A stretch of 20,681 nt of DNA from a virus. The notes beneath the pieces are model-generated. The model saw only the letters and a program-made list of their open reading frames with translations, was not told the origin of the DNA and did not search any database. Each line of letters starts with the position of its first letter. Position 1 is the stretch's first letter. The position numbers and the translations under genes were made by a program. Shown here piece after piece: positions 13,200 to 20,535 of the stretch. The stretch spans positions 1 through 20,681 of IMG/VR virus record IMGVR_UViG_3300029922_000336; one strand, written 5' to 3'.

Positions 13200-13368
13200 T
13201 AGAGATACCAGTCAAGAAAATTATATCGATCATGAAGTGCGCCTTAGAATTCAAGAGCATCTATACAAGCAGATTTCAAGACGACTAAACACAATCATTG
13301 CCTTATGCGGAAGCATAGTAGCAATAGTTGTCGTTCCGATTATCCTTCATAAATTTGGATTAACTTAA
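13180..13368 (+). CDS. Small one-pass membrane protein with DHEVRLR motif (62 aa)
   Basis: GTG start at 13180, with AAAGGA (13167-13172) at good spacing; no in-frame ATG exists near the beginning. N-terminal half is charged and helical with DHEVRLRIQEHLYKQISRRL (residues 18-37), then a hydrophobic transmembrane segment IIALCGSIVAIVVVPIIL (about 39-56) and a short HKFGLT end. The design (short coiled helix then C-terminal membrane anchor) is that of XhlA-type and other small phage membrane proteins sometimes tied to lysis or holin function (family knowledge). It is a paralogue of the next gene. It lies far from the lysozyme gene, so a lysis role is uncertain; superinfection exclusion is another possibility. 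Confidence 0.6.
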   Translation: MLETVIDRDTSQENYIDHEVRLRIQEHLYKQISRRLNTIIALCGSIVAIVVVPIILHKFGLT

Positions 13369-13371
13369 GTC

Positions 13372-13572
13372 ATGGACGACTTAAATAACCCCATCATCGA
13401 CCACGAAGTCCGCCTAAGAATGCTAGAAGAAGCCATAAAAAGCATCCACGGTAGATTCGACACTTTAGACGCCGAGTTCAAAGCCATCCGTTCCACCCTA
13501 ATCAGCATCGTAGTATGGACATTAGTATCAGTAGCAATACCAATAGCGCTCCATTATTTCAAGCTTGATTAA
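13372..13572 (+). CDS. Second DHEVRLR membrane protein, paralogue of the preceding gene (66 aa)
   Basis: ATG 13372, three bases after the previous stop, with no clear ribosome site, implying reinitiation by ribosomes from the upstream gene. The protein starts MDDLNNPIIDHEVRLRMLEE, has a helix with FDTLDAEFKAIRSTL, then a transmembrane segment ISIVVWTLVSVAIPIALHYF (about 44-63) and ends KLD. It shares the DHEVRLR box, the spacing to the membrane segment and the H-x-F-x-L end with its neighbour, but little else and different codon use (more C-ending codons), so the duplication is old or the two arrived separately. They may form a hetero-oligomer in the inner membrane (inference). Function as for the paralogue: unknown, XhlA/holin-like topology. 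Confidence 0.6.
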   Translation: MDDLNNPIIDHEVRLRMLEEAIKSIHGRFDTLDAEFKAIRSTLISIVVWTLVSVAIPIALHYFKLD

Positions 13573-13582
13573 CACACATCCT

Positions 13583-13644
13583 GGTCCATTGCAACGATCA
13601 TAAAAAGGAGTATGATTATACTCATAATCGTGATGTAACGGACC
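13583..13644 (+). promoter_or_regulatory. Long imperfect hairpin and promoter-like boxes before the fibre genes
   Basis: Paired arms GGTCC/GGACC (13583-13587, 13640-13644), TTGCA/TGTAA (13589-13593, 13634-13638, one G-U) and CGAT/ATCG (13595-13598, 13627-13630) enclose an apical hairpin GAGTAT/ATACTC (13608-13613, 13618-13623). The loop region holds AAAAAGGAG (13602-13610). Overlapping it are TTGCAA (13589-13594) and TATGAT (13611-13616), 16 bases apart, a possible promoter. The fibre ATG at 13649 comes five bases after the hairpin and has no adjacent ribosome site. Confidence 0.45.
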
Positions 13645-13648
13645 CTCC

Positions 13649-15853
13649 ATGCCTTTTCCGAATCCATTGTTAATAGCTTCCCCACCTTTGGAATACATTT
13701 TTCTTAATAAAGATGACGGAACTTTACTATCTGGCGGCGTGGTTTCCTTCTTCAGTGACCCAGCTTTCGCGGTATCAAAAAGCGTATATGAAATTAGTAA
13801 TGCTCCTGACGGTTCAATCGACTTTGTTGATTTAGGAAATGTTTTAATTCTTTCATCGATTGGTACATTCGTTGATGCAGGTGGCTCAAATCTAATACCC
13901 TATTATTATCCATACGAAGGCAATCCTACTGATGCGAGTCCGGGTAATCCACAATTATATTATATTAAAGTAGAAAGCTCAGGTCTCGTTCTGCAATTTA
14001 CACTCTCTGACTGGCCGCCTAATGCATTTGACTTTACAGCGTTGCCAGTACAAGTAACACAAACTCAGAATTTAGTAACGAATCCACAGTTCGTAACTGT
14101 CTCTTTTGATACAAATCCAGCGACCACGCCATATGTCTATAATGTAAGTGGCTCAAATACATTAACCGAGCTTGCGCCTAATTGGTTCTTAAAAACCTCC
14201 GGTTCAGGAACAGTTACCGTTAAGCAGATTACATTATCAGCCATGGTCAGTGATGCGCCATACGCAATTCAAATTTCTGGTTCTTCTGGCGTTGTGGCTA
14301 TGGCTCTTGTGCAAAGAATCTATAACAGTCCATCGTTGCTGGCGGGAAGTATTGCGGCAGGTTATTTTTTAGCGGCATCTCCAGTTGGAACAGAGTCAAC
14401 TGTCACGATGACGCTAGCTCCTTCCGATGGCATGTCATCATGGACAATAGCTTCGGGGACAACAACCCCAGATACGCTTTATAAAGCGATTACAGGCTCG
14501 GTTTTGATTGGGACTCCATACAACACCAATCCTGCTACAACAGGCTACGTAGATATAATTCTTACTATTACACCCAATACCACAGTACAGTTAACAAGCA
14601 TTCAGGTACTTGGAGTTCCATCATTAGCCGACATTCCTGGTTTCATTCAAGAATCTACACCGCAGCAGATTAATGGCTTATTCAGTTACTTCCAACCAGA
14701 ATTAAACTACAAGCCTATACCAAGTTATTTAACTGGTTGGGATTTTGCATTGAATCCAGCTCAGACTGGGGCTACAGTTGTGGCATCTGCAATTGGTGCT
14801 AATAAATCCAAGTATGTATGGGACCAGACGATTGTCTTTCAATCAACTGATTCAGGTGTTGGTGTTACTCGGGCGAGTTCTGGGGCAATTGTATTGACAG
14901 CAGCTGCTGCTACTCAAATGGCATTAGTTCAATATTTGGACCAACGACAAGCTAGAGATTTATTGAATGGACCTGTTAGTGTTAATGTATCCGCATTCGC
15001 AAGTGCATCGACAACCGCCTGTGTTTCCTTGTGGTATACAACTGGTGCTACTTTGCCAGTAATCACTGCAGGGACTAACAATTCTATTGTTGCTACTCTT
15101 GATGCGAATGGGCATCCAGCAACTACTAATACTGGTCCCTGGGTTGAAGTGCCAAGAGCAAATTTTGGTAACTCTATATTTACCATCGGAACTTCTAGCA
15201 CTCAGAATTTTAATGATTATGGATTTTCGGGATGGGACCTTCTAGGAAGCAGCGCGGGGATTACAACGGCAACTTATTTTGCGATTGTTGTTGGAACAGG
15301 TACAGTACCTATTAATGGCACTGTAACGATAGGCTCTATTTCTTTGGTTCCTGGTTATATTCCTACGAGACCGGCACCTCAGACATACGACGAAGTATTG
15401 CGTGAATGTCAATATTATTATGAGCAGAGTTATCCATTTACTGTAACGCCTGGGACAGCAAGTTCTACAAATGGCGAATTAATTTATCCGATGTCTAGTG
15501 TAAATTATACCACCAATACTGGGCCTGTAACCTATAGTTGGTATTCAAGTGGAGCGCCATTTACTATTCCATTGAAAGCAAGTAAACGTCTTAATACTTA
15601 TACACCAGTTTTCTATGCACCTGCTGCAGGAACAGTTGCCAATTTTACGTATACAAAATACACACCGTCAGCGTCCTCATCAAGTGTTGCAGTTTCAAAT
15701 TGGGCATTTATTGCTGGTTATGACGTTGTAACAGCGACCATTTCATCATCATTTAATTTAGCATCTGCAACAGGCATAACAACAGCAACGCCTTCTTATT
15801 CTGGCTCTGTTGCTTTGCATTATGTAGTGGATGCGCGTTTGGGAGTAATTTAA
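13649..15853 (+). CDS. Large tail fibre / tail-associated protein (734 aa)
   Basis: Begins MPFPNPLLIASPPLEYIFLN. The N-terminal 140 residues have LNKDDGTLLSGGVVSFFSDP, LSSIGTFVDAGGSNLIPYYY and LYYIKVESSGLVLQFTLSDW, a module I recognise from many podovirus tail proteins where it probably attaches the fibre to the virion. The long middle is Thr/Ser/Gly-rich beta structure. Near residue 575 comes RPAPQTYDEVLRECQYYYEQ, a motif that often marks the start of a C-terminal receptor or trimerisation domain in tail proteins. No depolymerase active site is recognised. The start lacks a ribosome site and follows the hairpin at 13583-13644; the alternative start upstream is blocked by stops. First of seven consecutive fibre-type genes. 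Confidence 0.7.
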   Translation: MPFPNPLLIASPPLEYIFLNKDDGTLLSGGVVSFFSDPAFAVSKSVYEISNAPDGSIDFVDLGNVLILSSIGTFVDAGGSNLIPYYYPYEGNPTDASPGNPQLYYIKVESSGLVLQFTLSDWPPNAFDFTALPVQVTQTQNLVTNPQFVTVSFDTNPATTPYVYNVSGSNTLTELAPNWFLKTSGSGTVTVKQITLSAMVSDAPYAIQISGSSGVVAMALVQRIYNSPSLLAGSIAAGYFLAASPVGTESTVTMTLAPSDGMSSWTIASGTTTPDTLYKAITGSVLIGTPYNTNPATTGYVDIILTITPNTTVQLTSIQVLGVPSLADIPGFIQESTPQQINGLFSYFQPELNYKPIPSYLTGWDFALNPAQTGATVVASAIGANKSKYVWDQTIVFQSTDSGVGVTRASSGAIVLTAAAATQMALVQYLDQRQARDLLNGPVSVNVSAFASASTTACVSLWYTTGATLPVITAGTNNSIVATLDANGHPATTNTGPWVEVPRANFGNSIFTIGTSSTQNFNDYGFSGWDLLGSSAGITTATYFAIVVGTGTVPINGTVTIGSISLVPGYIPTRPAPQTYDEVLRECQYYYEQSYPFTVTPGTASSTNGELIYPMSSVNYTTNTGPVTYSWYSSGAPFTIPLKASKRLNTYTPVFYAPAAGTVANFTYTKYTPSASSSSVAVSNWAFIAGYDVVTATISSSFNLASATGITTATPSYSGSVALHYVVDARLGVI

Positions 15854-16210
15854 ATGTCAACCAAGTTTAATATGACGCGCGATTTGAACGGTTATAATGG
15901 ATTTGGCATCCAACCAACCTACGATATTCAAGGATGTTCGCTAGCCGCGAGTAGTGCGCAAACTTTCACGGTGCCAAACAATTATCCTAATTGGATAGCA
16001 ATATTTAGTTACACACCTGGTTCAAATATATTTGTAGATTTTACTACAACTGCAACCGTTCCTGGTGGAACGGTTGGAGCAATAACGACTGTATTGAATC
16101 CTGCAGGGCGCGCATTAAAAGGTGGCTCTACATTTAGCGTGATTACTCCTGATGCAACTAGTCCGTATATTACGGTGGAGTATCAAGTCGCACCGACGTA
16201 TCAGAACTGA
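15854..16210 (+). CDS. Small virion-associated protein (118 aa)
   Basis: ATG immediately follows the previous stop; GGGAG near 15840-15845 serves as ribosome site. The protein begins MSTKFNMTRDLNGYNGFGIQ and is beta-rich (ASSAQTFTVPNNYPNWIAIF, YTPGSNIFVDF, ends YITVEYQVAPTYQN). It has no cysteine pairs (one Cys) and no membrane segment. Composition and size suggest a small trimer-forming or capping protein of the tail fibre complex; the tight spacing ties it to the large fibre protein. No named family recognised. Confidence 0.55.
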   Translation: MSTKFNMTRDLNGYNGFGIQPTYDIQGCSLAASSAQTFTVPNNYPNWIAIFSYTPGSNIFVDFTTTATVPGGTVGAITTVLNPAGRALKGGSTFSVITPDATSPYITVEYQVAPTYQN

Positions 16211-16211
16211 A

Positions 16212-16397
16212 ATGAGTTTATTTAATACGCCACTAGGAATGAATTTAACAAATAGCGATCCTCTTGTCGTATCGCCTTTTGTCATCCATTACGATCATGG
16301 CGAAGGTTTTCCACCACCTGGTTCTTTTTTCATGATAACTGAAACAGGAATTTTTATGCTTGATGAAGACGGCATCGAATTAATGATTACGGAGTAA
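16212..16397 (+). CDS. Small hypothetical protein (61 aa)
   Basis: Start chosen at ATG 16212, one base after the previous stop; a longer frame from 16152 would overlap the upstream gene and adds a basic segment unlike the rest. The product begins MSLFNTPLGMNLTNSDPLVV, has HYDHGEGFPPPGSFFMITET and ends with FMLDEDGIELMITE; it is acidic and beta-like. Lack of a ribosome site suggests reinitiation. Its acidic short repeats (ITETGIF, MLDEDGIE) suggest a small beta-meander. Role unknown; probably a fibre accessory protein by position. Confidence 0.55.
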   Translation: MSLFNTPLGMNLTNSDPLVVSPFVIHYDHGEGFPPPGSFFMITETGIFMLDEDGIELMITE

Positions 16398-16399
16398 AC

Positions 16400-16843
16400 A
16401 TGGCAGATATTAAGTGGAGTGCATTTCCAAGTGTTGGTGATTTGGCGCCAGGAGATATTATTGTCGGTCTTCGTTCTGGTGCTAACGTTCAATTTACAGC
16501 GCCCGTATTTGGGAATGACGTAGTTGTAGTAACAGGTGCTACTCAAGCGATGACAGCAAATGTAATCTATATTGCTAACCGCGGGACATTAGTTACATTT
16601 ACTCTTCCAGCTGCAAGCGTGGTTGGTGATAAAATTTCCGTTGTTGGTCAAGGCGCGGGAGGCTGGACCATACATCAAGCAGCATCTCAACAAATTCAGA
16701 TTGGCGATGTAGCATCGACAGTTGGTACGGGTGGTAGTGTGGCATCTTCTAATCAGTGGGATTCATTAACATTAATTTGTATTACGGCAAATGATGTATG
16801 GACGGCATTCGGTGGCTGGGTTGGTAATCTTACTTACGTATAG
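16400..16843 (+). CDS. Fibre protein with shared C-terminal module (147 aa)
   Basis: GGAG upstream of ATG 16400, two bases after the previous stop. N-terminal about 50 residues (MADIKWSAFPSVGDLAPGDI, then VGLRSGANVQFTAP) form a short beta segment typical of tail fibre attachment regions. Residues 53-147 are the module also ending the next two genes: IANRG, TLPAASVVGDKISVVGQGAG, GWTIHQAASQQIQIG, SSNQWDSLTLICITANDVW, GNLTYV. The module is widely distributed in phage and phage-like proteins (recalled) and probably forms a trimeric beta head. It may be the receptor-contacting tip, which would make the three genes alternative or co-assembled tips (inference). Confidence 0.65.
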   Translation: MADIKWSAFPSVGDLAPGDIIVGLRSGANVQFTAPVFGNDVVVVTGATQAMTANVIYIANRGTLVTFTLPAASVVGDKISVVGQGAGGWTIHQAASQQIQIGDVASTVGTGGSVASSNQWDSLTLICITANDVWTAFGGWVGNLTYV

Positions 16844-16852
16844 AGCGATAAT

Positions 16853-17773
16853 ATGGCAAATATTCAAATCAGTCAGTTACCACCAGCGCCACCTGAAACA
16901 GGAAGTGCGACGCCATTAGGTACTGATTTAACGCCCGCAACTGATATTACAAATATTTCTACACCTACCGGTCAAACAAATAAATATGCTCGATGGGCAG
17001 AGTTTAACTTTTACATGTCAGCGCAGGGGTTCATAACTTTTGATGCGGCGCGTGTAGCTACAACTTCCGGGTTAACGGCCACTTATTCCAATGGAACATT
17101 AGGTGTTGGAGCTACGTTAACTAATTCTGGTACTCAAGCAGCATTGTCAATTGATAGTGTTGCTGTTGCTGTCGGCGATAGAATTTTAGTTGCAATGCAA
17201 GCATCTCCCGCGCAAAACGGAATCTATGTTGTATCAAATGTTGGTTCAGCATCGAGTAACTGGGTATTAACTCGCGCCAATGATTACGATATGGCTGCAG
17301 ATGTGGCGCAAAATGATTTGATTCTTGTTAATCAAGGGTCTACTTATGCTGGAAAATCATTTGTTCAAACAAACACGGGTCCGTTTGTAATTGGAACTAC
17401 ATCGATAATTTTTTCTCTTTACAGTGTTCCATCATCTTCATCCTCATTTAAATGGAATGTTGAAACATCATCTGCGGCAATGTCATCAAATAATGGGTAC
17501 ATCACGAACAGTTCTGGACTGGTATCTTTGTCGTTGCCATTCACTTCAAGTATTGGTGATGCGATTGCAGTGTCAGGTCAAGGTTCAGGTGGATGGACGA
17601 TAACTCAAATTGCAGGGCAACAAATATTTATTGGGAATGCTAGTACTACGTTAGGTGTGGGTGGAAGCTTATCCTCTACCAATCAATATGATTCATTGCG
17701 GTTAGTATGTATTGTAGCGAATTATATGTGGACCACAAATGGTGGGGTCCAGGGAAATCTTTCTTATGTTTAG
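16853..17773 (+). CDS. Tail fibre protein with shared C-terminal module (306 aa)
   Basis: Three parts can be read. Residues 1-58 (MANIQISQLPPAPPETGSAT, ending YARWAEFNFYMSAQ) are an N-terminal attachment segment. Residues about 65-192 match a recurrent fibre domain: VATTSGLTATYSNGTLGVGA, TLTNSGTQAALSIDSVAV, VGDRILVAMQASPAQNGIYV, then WVLTRANDYD and QGSTYAGKSFVQT. Residues 213-306 are the module shared with the neighbouring genes, ending GGVQGNLSYV. A serine run (about 193-199) links the last two. Weak ribosome site (GAGCGA). The domain order, attachment then shaft then tip, suits a complete fibre. Confidence 0.7.
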   Translation: MANIQISQLPPAPPETGSATPLGTDLTPATDITNISTPTGQTNKYARWAEFNFYMSAQGFITFDAARVATTSGLTATYSNGTLGVGATLTNSGTQAALSIDSVAVAVGDRILVAMQASPAQNGIYVVSNVGSASSNWVLTRANDYDMAADVAQNDLILVNQGSTYAGKSFVQTNTGPFVIGTTSIIFSLYSVPSSSSSFKWNVETSSAAMSSNNGYITNSSGLVSLSLPFTSSIGDAIAVSGQGSGGWTITQIAGQQIFIGNASTTLGVGGSLSSTNQYDSLRLVCIVANYMWTTNGGVQGNLSYV

Positions 17774-17783
17774 GGGTTAATCA

Positions 17784-18365
17784 ATGAGCACAAATAATAG
17801 CGTAAATGCCCCCTTTCCACTCAGCGCCACCCAAGGCGGTTTAGGTGTTGCAAGTCCAACTGCCCATGGTATTTTAGTTGCTGAGGGCGCAAGTCCTGCA
17901 AATCCTATAGTATTAGGTGCTGGTCAAGTATTGGTGGGAACAACTTCTGGAGACCCAGTTGCCGCGGCTATTAACTCAGGCACTGGGATTTTAGTTGGGA
18001 ATGCTTCGGGTTCAATAACTATTTCTTCTACAGGTGTAGGATCATTGCTTTGGAATGATGTTTCAGGTACGACTCAAGCAGCTGTAGTGAATAACGGATA
18101 TATTATTTCAAATGCTGGCCAAACGACCGTGACACTTCCAGCTACTGCTGTAGAAGGTTCTGTATTTGGTATCGTAGGCAAAGGTGCTGCTGGCTGGATT
18201 TTGCAGGCCAATACTGGGCAGACGATTCATTTTGGTAATGCCGCCACATCCTCTGCTGGCTCGTTAACGTCTACGAATTTGTATGATAGTGTGCAGATAG
18301 TTTGCGTTACGGCAAATACAACTTTTACGGTTCTATGTGCAGTAGGCAATTTGACCGTAGCTTAA
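17784..18365 (+). CDS. Tail fibre protein with shared C-terminal module (193 aa)
   Basis: ATG 17784 with GGGG at 17773-17776 upstream. N-terminal half: PLSATQGGLGVASPTAHGIL, LGAGQVLVGTTSGDPVAAAI and NSGTGILVGNASGSITIS, a Gly-rich beta repeat that is frequent in phage tail fibres (the AGQVLVGT-x-SGDP element). Residues 103-193 carry the shared module (NNGYIISNAG, TLPATAVEGSVFGIVGKG, GWILQANTGQTIHFG, STNLYDSVQIVCVTAN, GNLTVA), the most diverged of the three copies. Starts with MSTNNSV, identical to the start of the next gene, so adjacent fibre genes have exchanged or duplicated parts. Confidence 0.7.
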   Translation: MSTNNSVNAPFPLSATQGGLGVASPTAHGILVAEGASPANPIVLGAGQVLVGTTSGDPVAAAINSGTGILVGNASGSITISSTGVGSLLWNDVSGTTQAAVVNNGYIISNAGQTTVTLPATAVEGSVFGIVGKGAAGWILQANTGQTIHFGNAATSSAGSLTSTNLYDSVQIVCVTANTTFTVLCAVGNLTVA

Positions 18366-18377
18366 GGAGCATATATT

Positions 18378-19103
18378 TTGAGCACGAATAATTCTGTTGA
18401 TGTTAGTCTTGCAGGACAAACTGGTACTGTGGCATTTGTTGGGTCTACTTCGCCGACACTTGTTACACCATTATTAGGTACGCCTACAAGTGGTAATTTA
18501 TCAAATTGCACTGCATATCCCGTGGCTAGTTTATCTGGGCTGGGAAGTGGTGTTGCAACAGCTTTGGCAGCCACTGTAAATGGGAGCGGGGCTATTGCTT
18601 TAACCACCAGTGCAGCGTTAGTCACTCCTACATTAGGCGCAGCTACGGCTACTTCGATAACATTTAGTCCTACTACTGGTGGTATTGTTGGAACGACTAC
18701 TAATAATAATGCTTCTGCTGGATATGTTGGTGAATATGTTAGTAATGCCGCATATAATGTCGCGGTAAATACTGCTACTGCCACTGATATAACTACCATT
18801 TCTTTAACTGCAGGGGATTGGGATGTGTGGGGGGAGCTGTTTTTTGGGGGTTCGATTACGTATTATACTGTTTTTTACGGATGGATAAGTACTACAAGCG
18901 CGACCTCTCCAGGTTCAGGATTCGGAGTTATTAAAATTACTACTTTAGCTTCTAGTCTTACTTCCTTTGAGGGTCCAATAGCTATCCAAAGATTTTCTTT
19001 GGCCACTACAACAACTATATATTTAAGTTGTAATCCTACCTATGTTGGAAGTGCCGGTTCATCATCCCTTAATGGATTTATACAGGCTAGAAGAGTACGT
19101 TAA
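18378..19103 (+). CDS. Tail fibre protein (241 aa), TTG start
   Basis: The start codon is TTG at 18378, supported by AAGGAG (18364-18369) and by the MSTNNSV beginning shared with the previous gene. N-terminal part: STSPTLVTPLLGTPTSGNLS, NCTAYPVASLSGLGSGVAT, the common tail-fibre shaft repeat. From about residue 110, GYVGEYVSNAAYNVAV then TDITTISLTAGDWDVWGELF is a recurrent C-terminal fibre head domain, distinct from the module in the three upstream genes. It ends LNGFIQARRVR. The fibre array thus offers two types of tip. No chaperone or depolymerase motif is seen. Confidence 0.7.
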   Translation: MSTNNSVDVSLAGQTGTVAFVGSTSPTLVTPLLGTPTSGNLSNCTAYPVASLSGLGSGVATALAATVNGSGAIALTTSAALVTPTLGAATATSITFSPTTGGIVGTTTNNNASAGYVGEYVSNAAYNVAVNTATATDITTISLTAGDWDVWGELFFGGSITYYTVFYGWISTTSATSPGSGFGVIKITTLASSLTSFEGPIAIQRFSLATTTTIYLSCNPTYVGSAGSSSLNGFIQARRVR

Positions 19104-19128
19104 TCATAAATTTTAAAAGGACAACAAA

Positions 19129-20220
19129 ATGGCAATTCTAAGTGTAACAGCAACACAACCTGCAGGCTTGTCTAGTGTATTGCCTTCAGTAGTTTATATT
19201 TTGACTTCTGATACTTATGCTCAGGTAACGGCAACTGGTTACTTGAATCAAGAAAAGCAAAATGGTTTTACATTTAACAATCAGCAAATGGCTTTGGTTT
19301 ATACGACTGATGATGGTCCAGTGTGGTTGAAAGTTGTAATTACATATTCTGGGTCATCTGTACTGAATACGGTTGTAAGTTTAGTAGAAACATCTGCTCC
19401 AGGTGATGTATTGATACCAACAATCGCCAATCATATTGCGACATTTACCAATACAACGGGCACAATTAGCGAAGACCCAACTACTGCGATTAGTGGAGGA
19501 AATATTCAAGCTGGCTTATCTGGAACTGCGGGGTATTTAGCATCATTTCCTGCTACTGCATCCAAAGGTAGTTTAGAAGTGAAAGCGGTCGCTAATACTG
19601 GGAATACAATTACAACAATTAGTAATGCCGCAATGGGCCAAGCAAGTGTCATATCAATACCCGACCCTGTCGGTGCAACAGGTAATTTCTTGGTTGCCCC
19701 TAGCGCATTAGTAAGTGGCAATCTTGTATCTGCATCAGGAACTGCAGGATTGGTCGTTGACTCCGCCATTACAGCAACCAGCGTATCAGGTGCGATTACT
19801 CAACTTGGGCAATTGCAGCAAATAAGTGTGACATTGAATACTGCGGCTGTTATAGCAGCTTATGCCACACCACAGATATTAATTCCTGCAGTAGCCGGTA
19901 AAGTTGCTATTGTCCATAGCGCAACCGTATATACAGCAAGCACCGGAAATACAGCGTTTGCATCAGGTGTCGCCCCAATCATTCAATATGGAACCACGGT
20001 ACATGGAGCAGGAACTATTGCGGTTGGAACAGGATTAGTAACGGGTGACATAGAAGCTGCAGCGAGCCAAGTTCGTACAATAGGCCCAGCTGCAAGTGCT
20101 GTTTATACTGGCATTACAAGTACCGCAGTTACCTTTAGCTGTACATCAGCTTATACAGCCGGTACCGGAACTTCAATTACTTTTACACTGGTATACGAGT
20201 TAATCACAGCAACCGTGTAA
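19129..20220 (+). CDS. Tail fibre / tail-tip protein (363 aa)
   Basis: AAAAGGAC before ATG 19129. N-terminal about 100 residues (MAILSVTATQPAGLSSVLPS, YLNQEKQNGFTFNNQQMALV) form a beta domain; about 105-230 carry Gly/Thr-rich shaft-like sequence with GNIQAGLSGTAGYLASFPAT and KGSLEVKAVANTG, frequent in phage tail and capsid fibres. Residues about 232-363 form a C-terminal head: TPQILIPAVAGKVAIVHSAT, YTASTGNTAFASGVAPIIQY, GDIEAAASQVRTIGPAA and SAYTAGTGTSITFTLVYELI, a module I recognise from other environmental phages. Last gene before a strong terminator at 20230-20261, so it closes the fibre transcript. Confidence 0.65.
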   Translation: MAILSVTATQPAGLSSVLPSVVYILTSDTYAQVTATGYLNQEKQNGFTFNNQQMALVYTTDDGPVWLKVVITYSGSSVLNTVVSLVETSAPGDVLIPTIANHIATFTNTTGTISEDPTTAISGGNIQAGLSGTAGYLASFPATASKGSLEVKAVANTGNTITTISNAAMGQASVISIPDPVGATGNFLVAPSALVSGNLVSASGTAGLVVDSAITATSVSGAITQLGQLQQISVTLNTAAVIAAYATPQILIPAVAGKVAIVHSATVYTASTGNTAFASGVAPIIQYGTTVHGAGTIAVGTGLVTGDIEAAASQVRTIGPAASAVYTGITSTAVTFSCTSAYTAGTGTSITFTLVYELITATV

Positions 20221-20229
20221 TATCAATGG

Positions 20230-20261
20230 CGTGCTCCTCTGCGTTTGCACGAGCACGTTTT
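20230..20261 (+). terminator. Rho-independent terminator after the fibre genes
   Basis: CGTGCTC (20230-20236) and GAGCACG (20251-20257) make a perfect seven-pair stem with a 14-base loop, followed directly by TTTTCTTGTT. It lies ten bases after the last fibre stop and separates structural genes from the lysozyme transcript. Confidence 0.8.
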
Positions 20262-20297
20262 CTTGTTAATTACCTTGGTATAATAACGATCTAAAAC

Positions 20298-20330
20298 TGT
20301 GGATTTAATTTGCATTAAAATATATCCACA
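20298..20330 (+). repeat. Inverted repeat in the AT-rich pre-lysozyme gap
   Basis: TGTGGAT (20298-20304) and ATCCACA (20324-20330) are perfect inverted arms; inside, TTAAT (20305-20309) pairs with ATTAA (20314-20318), leaving five bulged bases. Each outer arm resembles a DnaA box with one or two mismatches. The rest of 20221-20535 is AT-rich (a TATATATATATTATAAT tract at 20443-20460) and contains no gene; that tract may serve as the lysozyme promoter although no -35 stands out. Confidence 0.4.
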
Positions 20331-20470
20331 CGATATTACTACTTACCCCCACAACTTCATTTCATCATAAACCCTTAACTTTCCATGAATTCTATGAGTT
20401 ATACATAATTATTGGTTTGCTAATAATAATAAGATACTAAAGAGTATATATATATTATAATTACTACCGT

Positions 20471-20514
20471 GCAGGACTAGGTTTTTATCTCCACCAGGAT
20501 TTGCCCTATCCTGC
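20471..20514 (+). promoter_or_regulatory. Leader hairpin before the lysozyme gene
   Basis: GCAGGA (20471-20476) pairs with TCCTGC (20509-20514) and, after one bulged C, TAGG (20478-20481) pairs with CCTA (20505-20508): ten pairs around a 23-base loop. A second small stem, AATCA/TGATT (20520-20524, 20531-20535), displays GGTGG of the ribosome site in its loop. Both stand between the AT-rich tract and the start at 20536, so lysis-gene translation may be structure-controlled. Confidence 0.4.
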
Positions 20515-20535
20515 CACTCAATCATGGTGGTGATT

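Noticed and set aside
13612-13638. 8-codon leader peptide frame before the fibre gene
   Set aside because: GGAG is only one base from its ATG, too close for normal initiation; kept as a possibility in the hairpin finding but not annotated as a gene.
16400-18365. Diversity-generating retroelement acting on fibre genes
   Set aside because: Similar C-terminal modules suggested template/variable repeats, but there is no reverse transcriptase gene in the window and the differences are spread over all bases rather than at adenines.
18362-18799. 145-codon open frame on the minus strand opposite the fibre genes
   Set aside because: It is antisense to a well-supported fibre gene with ribosome site and family motifs; the Val/Ala/Pro-rich product is what a Thr/Gly/Ala-rich gene gives when read backwards. 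Other minus-strand frames (745-954, 1952-2143, 2213-2455, 8484-8735, 9273-9509, 14929-15201, 19506-19769) were dismissed for the same reason.
20298-20330. Pair of DnaA boxes marking an origin
   Set aside because: Each arm departs from the consensus by one or two bases and there are only two; the iteron array at 12759-12840 is a stronger origin candidate.
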